From an uncultured Prevotella sp. (GTDB taxonomy: Bacteria; Bacteroidota; Bacteroidia; Bacteroidales; Bacteroidaceae), in NCBI GenBank assembly GCA_937880835.1, contig CALGRN010000067.1, forward strand, positions 1-5,600: 5,600 nt of DNA. The letters are read 5' to 3'. Shown one piece after another: positions 1 to 5,600 of the stretch (position 1 is the stretch's first letter; each line of letters opens with the position of its first letter). The notes under the pieces were generated by a model. It was not told the origin of the DNA. It was given only the letters and a program-made list of their open reading frames with translations, and made no database searches. A program made the translations under genes and the position numbers.

Positions 1-595
1 CTATATGGTTGCCTACTCGCGGCACAAGTTCAACCCCCAAATCGGGCAATATGTTTATTTGTTCTACGAGATTTCTCCACAAATCGTTTGCCATAAGAGT
101 CTTTGCAAGCTCCGAGACATAGTTTGTCGCAAAACTTTTACTTATGTTTCCCGTTGCAATAATCAAGTCGGAGGTGTATTTTGAGTTAGGCATTATTCCT
201 CCGTGATCATCAAGATAGTAGTCGTCGTTATTGCTTTTTATGCGCACTATCGGCGTGCGCTGTGTTATGTTTATGCAAACCTGTCCGTCCTGAGTCATAT
301 AACATTGCGCCGTATTGACAAAAGGGCTGACGTTTAACGTCTCCTCTATCTTCCTCATATCGACGTATCTCATCGGCTTTTCCAACGGATACAGGTTGTT
401 TTTCGTAAGGATATTCTTCAATTCCTTTGCACTCAGGAAGCCGTTTGTGCTTTCATCGGCAATGCTTATATTCACCTTTGTGCACTTCTTATCGCTGTCA
501 TCAGGTTTGTTAAACGAGGTGACTGCCAACACCAAATACACCGCAAGCACTATGTCGAGCGTAGTGATGATTGTCTTTTTAATGTTTACTCTCAC
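1..595 (-). CDS. ftsQ: Cell division protein FtsQ, N-terminal 198 residues (runs off the left edge)
   Basis: FtsQ is a bitopic inner-membrane protein that links early and late divisome proteins through its periplasmic domains. The frame opens with GTG at 595-593 and stays open to base 1. Residues 1-7 are short and basic (RVNIKK), about 8-28 form a single hydrophobic membrane segment (IITTLDIVLAVYLVLAV), and about 39-119 look like the POTRA domain, ending in the VCINITQRTPIVRI strand. Residues 126-138 (YYLDDHGGIMPNS) match the conserved start of the beta domain. The start is well constrained: an in-frame TAA lies immediately before this GTG, and the next in-frame ATG is at codon 75, beyond the membrane segment. 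The GTG overlaps the murC stop by 4 bp (GTGA), which suggests translational coupling. The position after murC is the normal Bacteroidota order, where ftsA and ftsZ would follow. The identity rests on topology, motifs and context, since FtsQ sequences diverge strongly. The C-terminus is outside the window. Confidence 0.9.
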   Translation of the reverse strand, partial: MRVNIKKTIITTLDIVLAVYLVLAVTSFNKPDDSDKKCTKVNISIADESTNGFLSAKELKNILTKNNLYPLEKPMRYVDMRKIEETLNVSPFVNTAQCYMTQDGQVCINITQRTPIVRIKSNNDDYYLDDHGGIMPNSKYTSDLIIATGNISKSFATNYVSELAKTLMANDLWRNLVEQINILPDLGVELVPRVGNHI

Positions 596-1968
596 TTATT
601 TTTGAGTATCTTTGTTATCTGCGGCACATAACTGTCCAAGTCTCCTGCACCAAGTACGATGAGAACATCAAAGGTTTGGCTCTTTACCATATCTATAACC
701 TCCTCCTTATGTATCATGCTTTTCTCTACACCGGGTTTCAGATTGTCATAAATCAGTTTGCTTGTCACGCCTTCAATGGGTTGCTCGCGCGCCGGATAAA
801 TATCGCAAAGTATAACTTCATCCAACTGACTCAGAGCATCTGCAAACTCCTTATAAAAGTCTCTTGTACGTGTGTAGAGATGCGGTTGGAATATTGCAGT
901 TATCTTACGTGTCTTGTACAGCTCGCGCACACTCTTTGCGCTATGGTATATTTCCTTTGGATGATGAGCATAATCGCTTAGGAAAACGAGTTTGTCATTC
1001 TTTATCTTGAAGTCGAAACGACGTTCTACTCCGCTGAAAGTTCTCATCCCGTATCTCAATTCTTCTGCCGAACAACCGCTTAATTGTGCCATTGCCATAG
1101 CAGCAACTGCATTGTCTATGTTTATCGGGACAGGTTGTCCGAGAATCACGTTATATACATTCTCCACCGGCGAAACGAAATCGAAAGTAATCTCTCCGTT
1201 GTCTATCACGATGTTTTCTGCATGAAAATCCCCCTCTTCAAGACCGTATTCATACACCGTAACGTCTTTGTTTACATCGGCTTTCATTTCAAGTCCGGTA
1301 TGCATTATAAGCTTACCGCCCGGCTGTATCAGCGTTGTGTAATGCCTAAAACTTTCCAGATAAGCCTCTTTCGTGCCGTATATATCGAGATGATCGGCAT
1401 CCGTTGACGTGATAACACTCATGTAAGGGCTGAGCCAATGAAAACTTCTGTCGAACTCGTCGGCTTCTATTACTACGTATTCGCTTTCATCCGAGAGTAT
1501 ATAGTTAGTGCCGTAGTTCTTCGAAATGCCTCCAAGAAAGGCATTACAGCCTATATGACTCTGGTTCATGATATGCGCACACATAACCGAAGTGGTTGTC
1601 TTGCCGTGTGTTCCTGCAACGCAAAGACCCTTGTGCATGCGTGTCAGCGTACCGAGAACCTGAGCACGCTTCTCTATGTCAAACCCTCCTTCGCGAAAGA
1701 ACTGCAACTCTTTGTGCTCTTCGGGTACTGCGGGAGTATATACAACGAGGCATGATTTCGGGTTGCGGCATACATGTGGTATCTCGTCAACGCTTTCGTC
1801 ATAGTGTATCAGCATACCTTCTTTCTCCAAACGGCGTGTAAGCTCCGTCGGGGTTTTGTCATATCCTGCCACCACCAAGCCCATTTTGATGAAATAGCGC
1901 GCTATCGCGCTCATCCCAATACCGCCTGCGCCGATGAAATATACTGCATTTATGTCTTTTAGTTCCAT
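592..1968 (-). CDS. murC: UDP-N-acetylmuramate--L-alanine ligase (MurC)
   Basis: MurC is a cytoplasmic ATP-dependent ligase that joins L-alanine to UDP-MurNAc, the first step of stem-peptide synthesis. The protein is complete at 458 residues, usual for the family. Domain 1 (about 1-105) has the UDP-binding glycine-rich turn GAGGIGMS at 13-20. The central ATPase domain has the P-loop GTHGKTTT at 119-126, the acidic EADEFD at 168-173 and HLDIYG at 193-198. Further on come DNA at 285-287 and GVERRFD at 313-319, then the C-terminal domain with DYAHHPKEI at 332-340, QPHLYTRT at 361-368 and a terminal GAGDLD. EADEFD replaces the EADESD of the E. coli type and fits Bacteroidota. ATG at 1968 places the nucleotide-binding turn at the expected distance from the N-terminus. 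There is no clear Shine-Dalgarno sequence. It lies 40 bp after murG, and its TGA overlaps the ftsQ GTG. All key motifs are intact. Confidence 0.98.
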   Translation of the reverse strand: MELKDINAVYFIGAGGIGMSAIARYFIKMGLVVAGYDKTPTELTRRLEKEGMLIHYDESVDEIPHVCRNPKSCLVVYTPAVPEEHKELQFFREGGFDIEKRAQVLGTLTRMHKGLCVAGTHGKTTTSVMCAHIMNQSHIGCNAFLGGISKNYGTNYILSDESEYVVIEADEFDRSFHWLSPYMSVITSTDADHLDIYGTKEAYLESFRHYTTLIQPGGKLIMHTGLEMKADVNKDVTVYEYGLEEGDFHAENIVIDNGEITFDFVSPVENVYNVILGQPVPINIDNAVAAMAMAQLSGCSAEELRYGMRTFSGVERRFDFKIKNDKLVFLSDYAHHPKEIYHSAKSVRELYKTRKITAIFQPHLYTRTRDFYKEFADALSQLDEVILCDIYPAREQPIEGVTSKLIYDNLKPGVEKSMIHKEEVIDMVKSQTFDVLIVLGAGDLDSYVPQITKILKNK

Positions 1969-2008
1969 TATCGGTTATGTTTTTATACAGCTGTATCCGT
2001 TCTACGTT

Positions 2009-3121
2009 CTAAGCCCTGAGTGCCAGCCTTACCACTTCATCGGCAATCATATCGGCAGAGTTTTTCAGACCGAGTTTCTTTATATTGTCGCTCAACGATT
2101 TAAGTTTTGCGTCATTATTCACCGTTTCCAAAGCACGTTTAAGCAGGACTTCGGGTGCTTCTGCATCTTTCACATATCCTGCGGCATCCTTATTCACGAG
2201 AGCCATTGCATTCTTTGTCTGATGATCTTCTGCCACGTTAGGACTCGGAACAAGTATAACAGGTTTTCCAATCAGGCAAAATTCGCTGATGCTGCTTGCT
2301 CCGGCGCGGCTTACAACCAAATCCGCTGCCTTGTATGCAGCACCCATATCAGTGATGAAAGCCATTGTTTTGAGCATCGGCATTGCTTTTCTTCCGTTCA
2401 GTACGGTTTCTATTGCATCATAATAGAACTTTCCCGTTTGCAGGATAAACTGCACTCCGCTCTTTTCCACATCGTCGAGATGCTTCATTATGCTGTCGTT
2501 TATTGTGCGTGCGCCGAGACTTCCCCCGATAAGGAGTATTGTTTTCTTATTCGGATCAAGCCCGAAGCTCGCCACGGCGTCTTCTTTCGACATAGCCGTC
2601 TCTATCAAATTCTGTCTCACGGGATTGCCCGTCATCACTATTTTGTCAGCAGGAAAGAACCTCTCCATGCCCTCGTAAGCCACACATATCTTGCTTGCTT
2701 TCTTGGCAAGCAACTTGTTTGTCACTCCTGCATAAGAGTTCTGCTCCTGTATAAGGCACGGTATGCCCATGTCGGCACATTTATTAAGCGTGGGACCGCT
2801 TGCATATCCGCCCACTCCGACAGCTGCCATAGGGCGGAATTCTTTTATTATCCGCGCTGCCAAACGTTGGCTTTGCCATATCTTATATAATACTGCGAAG
2901 TTTTTCAGAAGGTTTTTTCTGTCGAAACCGCATATCGGTAAGCCTTTTATTTCATATCCCGCAGCCGGCACGCGTTCCATTTCCATTCTGCCGAGTGCAC
3001 CCACGAAAAGTATCTTTGCATAAGGATGTTTCGACTTTATGGCATTTGCTATCGACACGGCAGGGAATATATGCCCTCCTGTACCGCCGCCACTGATTAT
3101 TATCCTTAATTCTCCGTCCAT
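2009..3121 (-). CDS. murG: Undecaprenyl-PP-MurNAc-pentapeptide GlcNAc transferase (MurG)
   Basis: MurG is a GT-B glycosyltransferase on the cytoplasmic face of the inner membrane. It moves GlcNAc from UDP-GlcNAc onto lipid I to make lipid II. The protein is complete at 370 residues. The N-terminal domain begins with the glycine loop GGGTGGH at 11-17, followed by VGVGGYASGP at 101-110 and QEQNS at 125-129. Residues about 71-93, mixed hydrophobic and basic (LLKNFAVLYKIW...), fit the membrane-association patch. The C-terminal donor domain has GNPVR at 165-169, GGSLGAR at 199-205, SRAGASSISE at 271-280 and EDHQTKNA at 298-305, the UDP-GlcNAc contact region. ATG at 3121 puts the glycine loop at residue 11, as expected. 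Only a weak purine run (AAAGAGAA) precedes the start. Unlike its neighbours it follows a long gap behind a terminator, so it probably heads its own murG-murC-ftsQ transcript, from the promoter proposed at 3146-3177. Confidence 0.98.
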   Translation of the reverse strand: MDGELRIIISGGGTGGHIFPAVSIANAIKSKHPYAKILFVGALGRMEMERVPAAGYEIKGLPICGFDRKNLLKNFAVLYKIWQSQRLAARIIKEFRPMAAVGVGGYASGPTLNKCADMGIPCLIQEQNSYAGVTNKLLAKKASKICVAYEGMERFFPADKIVMTGNPVRQNLIETAMSKEDAVASFGLDPNKKTILLIGGSLGARTINDSIMKHLDDVEKSGVQFILQTGKFYYDAIETVLNGRKAMPMLKTMAFITDMGAAYKAADLVVSRAGASSISEFCLIGKPVILVPSPNVAEDHQTKNAMALVNKDAAGYVKDAEAPEVLLKRALETVNNDAKLKSLSDNIKKLGLKNSADMIADEVVRLALRA

Positions 3122-3145
3122 TTCTCTTTATACCGGTTTATTATG

Positions 3146-3177
3146 CAAAAGTAATCATTTTTTTTCTCTTTACGCAG
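3146..3177 (-). promoter_or_regulatory. Putative murG promoter (Bacteroidota-type -7 element)
   Basis: On the minus strand TACTTTTG (3153-3146) matches the Bacteroidota -7 consensus TAnnTTTG exactly. A weak -33 candidate, CTGCG (3177-3173), lies 19 nt upstream, a suitable spacing, but it matches the TTTG consensus poorly. Transcription would start near 3140, leaving a leader of roughly 20 nt before the murG ATG. The placement makes sense because a terminator separates murG from ftsW. A single perfect 6-of-8 motif in AT-rich DNA can occur by chance, so confidence is moderate. Confidence 0.5.
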
Positions 3178-3335
3178 TTTTCACCATATTTTATTTGCGT
3201 ACATATTTATTTTTATTATAAAAGCAATATATCGTAAAGACAATACTGCGAAGACGAGATAGCAGAAGAAGAATGCATGAAAGATTAAGCAGGGTTGCTT
3301 TTCTATTTACAAAATCGGTATTGCAGAAAAGAAAT

Positions 3336-3343
3336 TACCTTTG
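3336..3343 (+). promoter_or_regulatory. Orphan TAnnTTTG motif on the plus strand
   Basis: TACCTTTG followed by C is an exact match to the Bacteroidota -7 consensus, but it points away from murG on a strand that carries no gene in this window. No good TTTG lies about 19 nt upstream; the nearest TTG is only 12 nt away. If active, it would yield a short RNA running through the hairpins at 3476-3582 toward the hairpin at 3595-3641. Chance is the main alternative. Confidence 0.2.
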
Positions 3344-3475
3344 CGAATTATCTTTACAATCGTTTAAAATACTCGTGTATATGACACCTCAGCTATATTA
3401 TCACGAAAAAGCACAAAAAACATAACACTCTGAAAACAAACCTATTGGCAGATTTTACGATAACTGTCAGCTTGC

Positions 3476-3512
3476 AAAAGCTATCCTTTTACATCGCGAA
3501 AGGATAGCTTTT
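3476..3512. repeat. 14-bp perfect inverted repeat (repeat copies 1 and 2)
   Basis: The left arm AAAAGCTATCCTTT (3476-3489) and right arm AAAGGATAGCTTTT (3499-3512) are exact reverse complements around a 9-nt loop (TACATCGCG). The right-arm 14-mer recurs exactly at 3565-3578. The stem holds only four G-C pairs and has just four Ts after it on either strand, so it is a poor terminator by itself. A competing small hairpin, AGCTT/AAGCT (3469-3482), overlaps the left arm. It resembles a dispersed palindromic (REP- or MITE-like) repeat more than a gene-specific operator, which is an inference. Confidence 0.85.
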
Positions 3513-3559
3513 ACAGTGTAATAGATGTTGTTTTGGTGTGCAAAAGTTACGAAACAGAA

Positions 3560-3582
3560 ATGCAAAAGGATAGCTTTTGCAT
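3560..3582. repeat. 9-bp perfect inverted repeat (repeat copy 3)
   Basis: ATGCAAAAG (3560-3568) and CTTTTGCAT (3574-3582) pair perfectly around the 5-nt loop GATAG. The central 14-mer AAAGGATAGCTTTT (3565-3578) is identical to the right arm of the 3476-3512 hairpin. The following bases, CTTTTGCATC, also echo CTTTTACATC in that hairpin's left half. Together the three copies indicate one repeat family in which single units can fold alone or pair with an inverted neighbour. Confidence 0.8.
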
Positions 3583-3592
3583 CATAAAAACG

Positions 3593-3641
3593 AAAAAACA
3601 GCTCCGGAAAAGGATTGTTTTCACTTTTTCAGAGCTGTTTT
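3593..3641 (-). terminator. Intrinsic terminator downstream of ftsW (possibly bidirectional)
   Basis: Arms AAAACAGCTC (3595-3604) and GAGCTGTTTT (3632-3641) are perfect 10-bp inverted repeats. After a small internal loop an inner helix (GAAAAGG with CTTTTTC, with one G-U pair) extends the stem. Read in the ftsW direction the helix is followed by a run of six Ts and then another T-rich stretch, the normal form of a rho-independent terminator, about 90 nt after the ftsW stop. On the plus strand it ends GAGCTGTTTTC, so weaker activity that way is possible. The apical part holds AAAAGGATTGTTTT, a degenerate relative of the neighbouring repeat core. Confidence 0.75.
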
Positions 3642-3688
3642 CTTATGTTTCTTACTTGTAAATATCTTTACATTATACTTTTAAAAAC

Positions 3689-3700
3689 AGAGTATACTCT
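3689..3700. repeat. 12-bp perfect palindrome after ftsW
   Basis: AGAGTATACTCT is fully self-complementary and lies 30-41 bp past the ftsW stop. TTACAT (3668-3673) and ATGTAA (3703-3708) can pair around it. A dimeric regulator could bind such a site, but about one palindrome of this length is expected by chance in a window this size, so no function is claimed. Confidence 0.4.
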
Positions 3701-3729
3701 CTATGTAATAAAACTTTACATAAAACGGT

Positions 3730-4989
3730 TCAGGCAGCTGCCACTGCCACATCCGTGCCGTCGGTTTCTTTCTTTTTTGCCGAACGGCTTATGCTAAGTA
3801 TCGCTCCTATGTATATGCAGTTTATGATAGTTGATGTTCCTCCCTTGCTTATTAAAGGCAAAGGCTGTCCCGTAACCGGCACTAATCCTACGGCAACAAG
3901 CATGTTGAACAGAGCCTGAACAACCAAAAGCAACGCCAGTCCCATAGCAAGAAAGGCAGGAAAATTATTCTCGCATCGGCTCGCAATGCGCCCGGTACGG
4001 AACAGAAGCACTATGTAAAGGAACAAAACTCCTACTGCTCCCGCTATTCCCATTTCCTCAATGATTATCGCATATATGAAATCTGAGAACGCTTGCGATA
4101 GGAAATCGCGCTCAACAGAATTGCCGGGACCTTTTCCTATCACGTTTGAAGAGGCGATAGCTATCTTCGCATGTCCTTCCTGAGCATCCTTATCGAGGTC
4201 GAAATCTTCTGGTGCTACATACTTATCGTCAAGGAAATTGTCTATACGTGCTTTCCATGTGTCGGCTCGGTGGAAAAGTTTGTCTATCATTCCCGACTCC
4301 TTTTTCTTCTCCACAACCTCCGTCATGTTGTTCTTTTCGTTTTCTTTCTCATGGTCAACTCCCACAAGCATTATCATGGAAAATACGAAAACGCCCGACA
4401 GCATTACCACTCCGAGCAGCTTTCCCAACTGCGTGTAGGGCACGCGACCTATGAACATCATAATGAAAATGACAACGCATAGCAGCGCAGCGGTTGATAA
4501 ATTCTCAAGCACAATAAGCGGAATGATTGCCGCGCATACTGCAAGCACATATTTGAACGCACGCTTGTCTGCTCCGTGTTCCGTCTGCATGGCACTCAAT
4601 ATCTGAGCCACTGCAAGCACCATAGTGCCTTTGGCTATTTCGGAAGGCTGAAACTGTATTCCCACAAAACTTATCCAACGGCTCGCTCCGTTAGTTGCCT
4701 GACCTGCAATAAGCACCCATAGCAATGTAAGAATGGATATGATGAGCAGAAACGGGGTAACTATCTTGAAGTATTTGCACTTGACGTTGAGCACGACAAC
4801 CGTGCCGAAGAAGCCGACAAGCAACAGTCCGCTGTGCTTTATCATAGGACTGAGATAGCTTCCCGACTTGTATGTGAGCTCGGAAGAAGCGGAAAAAACC
4901 TCTACGATGCTTATCATACAAAGGAAAAAGAATACCATCCATATTACTTTGTCGCCCTTGAAGATGTTTCCTAAGTTTTGTTTGTCCAT
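3730..4989 (-). CDS. ftsW: Septal peptidoglycan glycosyltransferase FtsW (SEDS family)
   Basis: FtsW is the integral-membrane SEDS polymerase that builds septal glycan strands from lipid II together with FtsI (PBP3). The protein is complete at 419 residues, with about ten hydrophobic segments (near 14-35, 54-69, 74-95, 119-134, 145-161, 166-181, 188-210, 314-331, 344-367, 379-400). Family motifs are NGASRW at 100-105 with QPSEIAKG at 114-121, ENLSTA at 162-167 where many phyla have a QPDLGT-like motif, GKGPGN at 285-290, SDFIYAIIIEEMG at 302-314 and GQPLPLISKGGTS at 374-386. D303 corresponds to the catalytic Asp of SEDS enzymes in the fourth extracellular loop. That loop (about 211-302) includes a strongly charged stretch (212-232, rich in Glu, Lys and Asn). 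RodA is the main alternative; the murD-ftsW-murG context favours FtsW. It starts 11 bp after murD without a Shine-Dalgarno sequence, so the two are probably cotranscribed. Confidence 0.95.
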   Translation of the reverse strand: MDKQNLGNIFKGDKVIWMVFFFLCMISIVEVFSASSELTYKSGSYLSPMIKHSGLLLVGFFGTVVVLNVKCKYFKIVTPFLLIISILTLLWVLIAGQATNGASRWISFVGIQFQPSEIAKGTMVLAVAQILSAMQTEHGADKRAFKYVLAVCAAIIPLIVLENLSTAALLCVVIFIMMFIGRVPYTQLGKLLGVVMLSGVFVFSMIMLVGVDHEKENEKNNMTEVVEKKKESGMIDKLFHRADTWKARIDNFLDDKYVAPEDFDLDKDAQEGHAKIAIASSNVIGKGPGNSVERDFLSQAFSDFIYAIIIEEMGIAGAVGVLFLYIVLLFRTGRIASRCENNFPAFLAMGLALLLVVQALFNMLVAVGLVPVTGQPLPLISKGGTSTIINCIYIGAILSISRSAKKKETDGTDVAVAAA

Positions 4990-5000
4990 CTGTTTTATCT

Positions 5001-5600
5001 TTAAAGACTTTTTACCAACGTTTTAAACTGCTCTCCTCTGTCTTCCATGTTCTTGAAGAGATCGAAGCTGGCGCAGCACGGACTGAGCAGAACTGTGTCG
5101 CCGGGCTTTGCCATTTCGCTGCAAGCCTGCACACACTCTTTCATGCTGTGGGTGTCTCTTATCGGTATTCCGAAATCATCGAAGAAAGCATGCAGCTTAC
5201 TGTTGTCTGCTCCGAGAAACACCAATCCGGCGCATTTCTCTTTCACGAGGTCTTTTATCTCGTTGTAGTCGTTGCCCTTGTCCTTGCCTCCTATTATCAG
5301 AATGACAGGTGTTTTCATGCTTTCAAGGGCATACCAGCAGGCATCCACGTTAGTTGCCTTTGAGTCGTTTATATATTGCACTCCGCCCACTTTAACCACC
5401 TTTTCCAGTCTGTGCTCAACTACGGGAAAATCGCTAAGGCTCTTTCTTATCACTTCTTTCTTTATTCCGGGTATGTTGGTTGCTATTCCGGCAGCGAGAG
5501 AGTTATATACATTGTGCTTGCCGGTTAGCGAAAGTTCCTCCTGCTCCATGTTGAACGGAGTGGGTTTCTCTATCTTATATTCTCCTTCTTCTATGTAAGC
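5001..5600 (-). CDS. murD: UDP-N-acetylmuramoyl-L-alanine--D-glutamate ligase (MurD), C-terminal 199 residues
   Basis: MurD is a cytoplasmic Mur ligase that adds D-glutamate to UDP-MurNAc-L-Ala using ATP. Only the 3' part of the gene is here; the frame is open from base 5600 and ends with TAA at 5003-5001. An internal ATG at 5549 is not the start, because the 17 codons before it continue in frame as MurD-like sequence (AYIEEGEYKIEKPTPFN). Counting from the first visible residue, the end of the ATPase domain has LTGKHNVYN at 25-33. The C-terminal domain follows with EHRLE at 62-66, NDSKATN at 78-84 (the lysine and asparagine region near the D-Glu site), GGKDKG at 104-109, SPCCASFD at 173-180 and RGEQF at 188-192. 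These are diagnostic for MurD among Mur ligases. It is followed after 11 bp by ftsW. The P-loop and UDP-binding domain lie outside the window. Confidence 0.97.
   Translation of the reverse strand, partial: AYIEEGEYKIEKPTPFNMEQEELSLTGKHNVYNSLAAGIATNIPGIKKEVIRKSLSDFPVVEHRLEKVVKVGGVQYINDSKATNVDACWYALESMKTPVILIIGGKDKGNDYNEIKDLVKEKCAGLVFLGADNSKLHAFFDDFGIPIRDTHSMKECVQACSEMAKPGDTVLLSPCCASFDLFKNMEDRGEQFKTLVKSL

Larger units (their letters stand above)
3122..3729. other. 608-bp gene-free gap between ftsW and murG
   Basis: No coding frame on either strand here has family resemblance; the open frames that reach in from the flanks are short shadows. The gap is more AT-rich than the genes. From the ftsW side it contains a 12-bp palindrome, a terminator hairpin, two hairpins sharing a 14-mer core, an AT-rich stretch without clear structure (about 3360-3440), a lone plus-strand promoter-like motif, and a promoter-like motif for murG. 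The octamer TGCAAAAG occurs four times on the plus strand (3144, 3473, 3539, 3561) and once in reverse (3574-3581). In most Bacteroidota ftsW and murG are close together, so this gap looks like a breakpoint or insertion in the cluster. That comparison is from general knowledge; the composition and repeats are seen directly. Confidence 0.85.

Noticed and set aside
315..605. A 96-codon plus-strand frame with hydrophobic stretches that resembles a small membrane protein
   Set aside because: It is antisense to the 5' part of ftsQ, which is supported by topology, motifs and gene order. The hydrophobicity reflects the complement of the ftsQ coding sequence.
1985..1996. 12-bp perfect palindrome ATACAGCTGTAT in the murG-murC gap
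   Set aside because: It has no loop and no T-run, so it is not a terminator, and palindromes of this length are expected about once by chance in 5.6 kb. An operator is possible, but nothing supports one.
1934..2890. A 318-codon open frame on the plus strand opposite murG
   Set aside because: It lies almost wholly antisense to a complete, motif-rich murG, has a Cys/His/Tyr-rich composition typical of reverse-strand translation, shows no recognisable domain, and no promoter is evident. It is a codon-use shadow.
3476..3582. Could the repeats be a CRISPR array?
   Set aside because: The repeats are short (14 bp), occur in both orientations, have unequal spacing (9 and 52 bp between copies), and no cas gene is nearby.
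4691..4942. An 83-codon minus-strand frame inside ftsW
   Set aside because: It is an alternative frame within the well-supported ftsW coding sequence, with arginine-rich content and no family resemblance.
5001..5549. A 182-residue stand-alone short MurD starting at the ATG at 5549
   Set aside because: The frame continues upstream without a stop to the window edge and the extra residues read as MurD, so this is the tail of a longer gene and not a short protein.

Overview
The window is a stretch of the dcw (division and cell wall) cluster, and every gene lies on the minus strand. In the direction of transcription (high to low coordinates) the order is murD (3' part), ftsW, murG, murC, ftsQ (5' part). 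Gene order, protein style (murC with EADEFD, ftsW with an ENLSTA motif and GQPLPLISKGGTS, a short FtsQ with a YYLDDHG stretch), moderate-to-low GC, absence of clear Shine-Dalgarno sequences and a TAnnTTTG-type -7 promoter element all point to Bacteroidota, most likely Bacteroidales and probably Prevotella or a close relative. The genus is an inference, not a proof.

Layout. 5600-5001: C-terminal 199 residues of MurD, open at the right window edge. 4989-3730: FtsW, 11 bp after murD. 3729-3122: a 608-bp AT-rich gene-free gap, unusual for a position where ftsW and murG are normally close together. 3121-2009: MurG. A 40-bp gap follows, then 1968-592: MurC. ftsQ starts with GTG inside the murC stop (4-bp GTGA overlap) and runs off the left edge.

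The genes act in one pathway. MurC and MurD add the first two amino acids (L-Ala, D-Glu) to UDP-MurNAc in the cytoplasm. MurG completes lipid II at the inner membrane face. FtsW polymerises lipid II at the septum. FtsQ is a bitopic scaffold of the divisome.

The part that is not routine is the ftsW-murG gap. About 90 bp after ftsW it holds a hairpin with a T6 tail in the ftsW direction, a convincing intrinsic terminator. It also holds two further hairpins built from a shared 14-mer (AAAGGATAGCTTTT, three exact copies plus one degenerate copy in the terminator loop), four plus-strand TGCAAAAG octamers, and a perfect TAnnTTTG -7 element just upstream of murG. The simplest reading is that the cluster is split here into two transcription units and that a dispersed palindromic repeat has settled in the junction. 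I see no CRISPR array, tRNA, rRNA, transposase, prophage or defence gene, and no evidence of a wholly new system.
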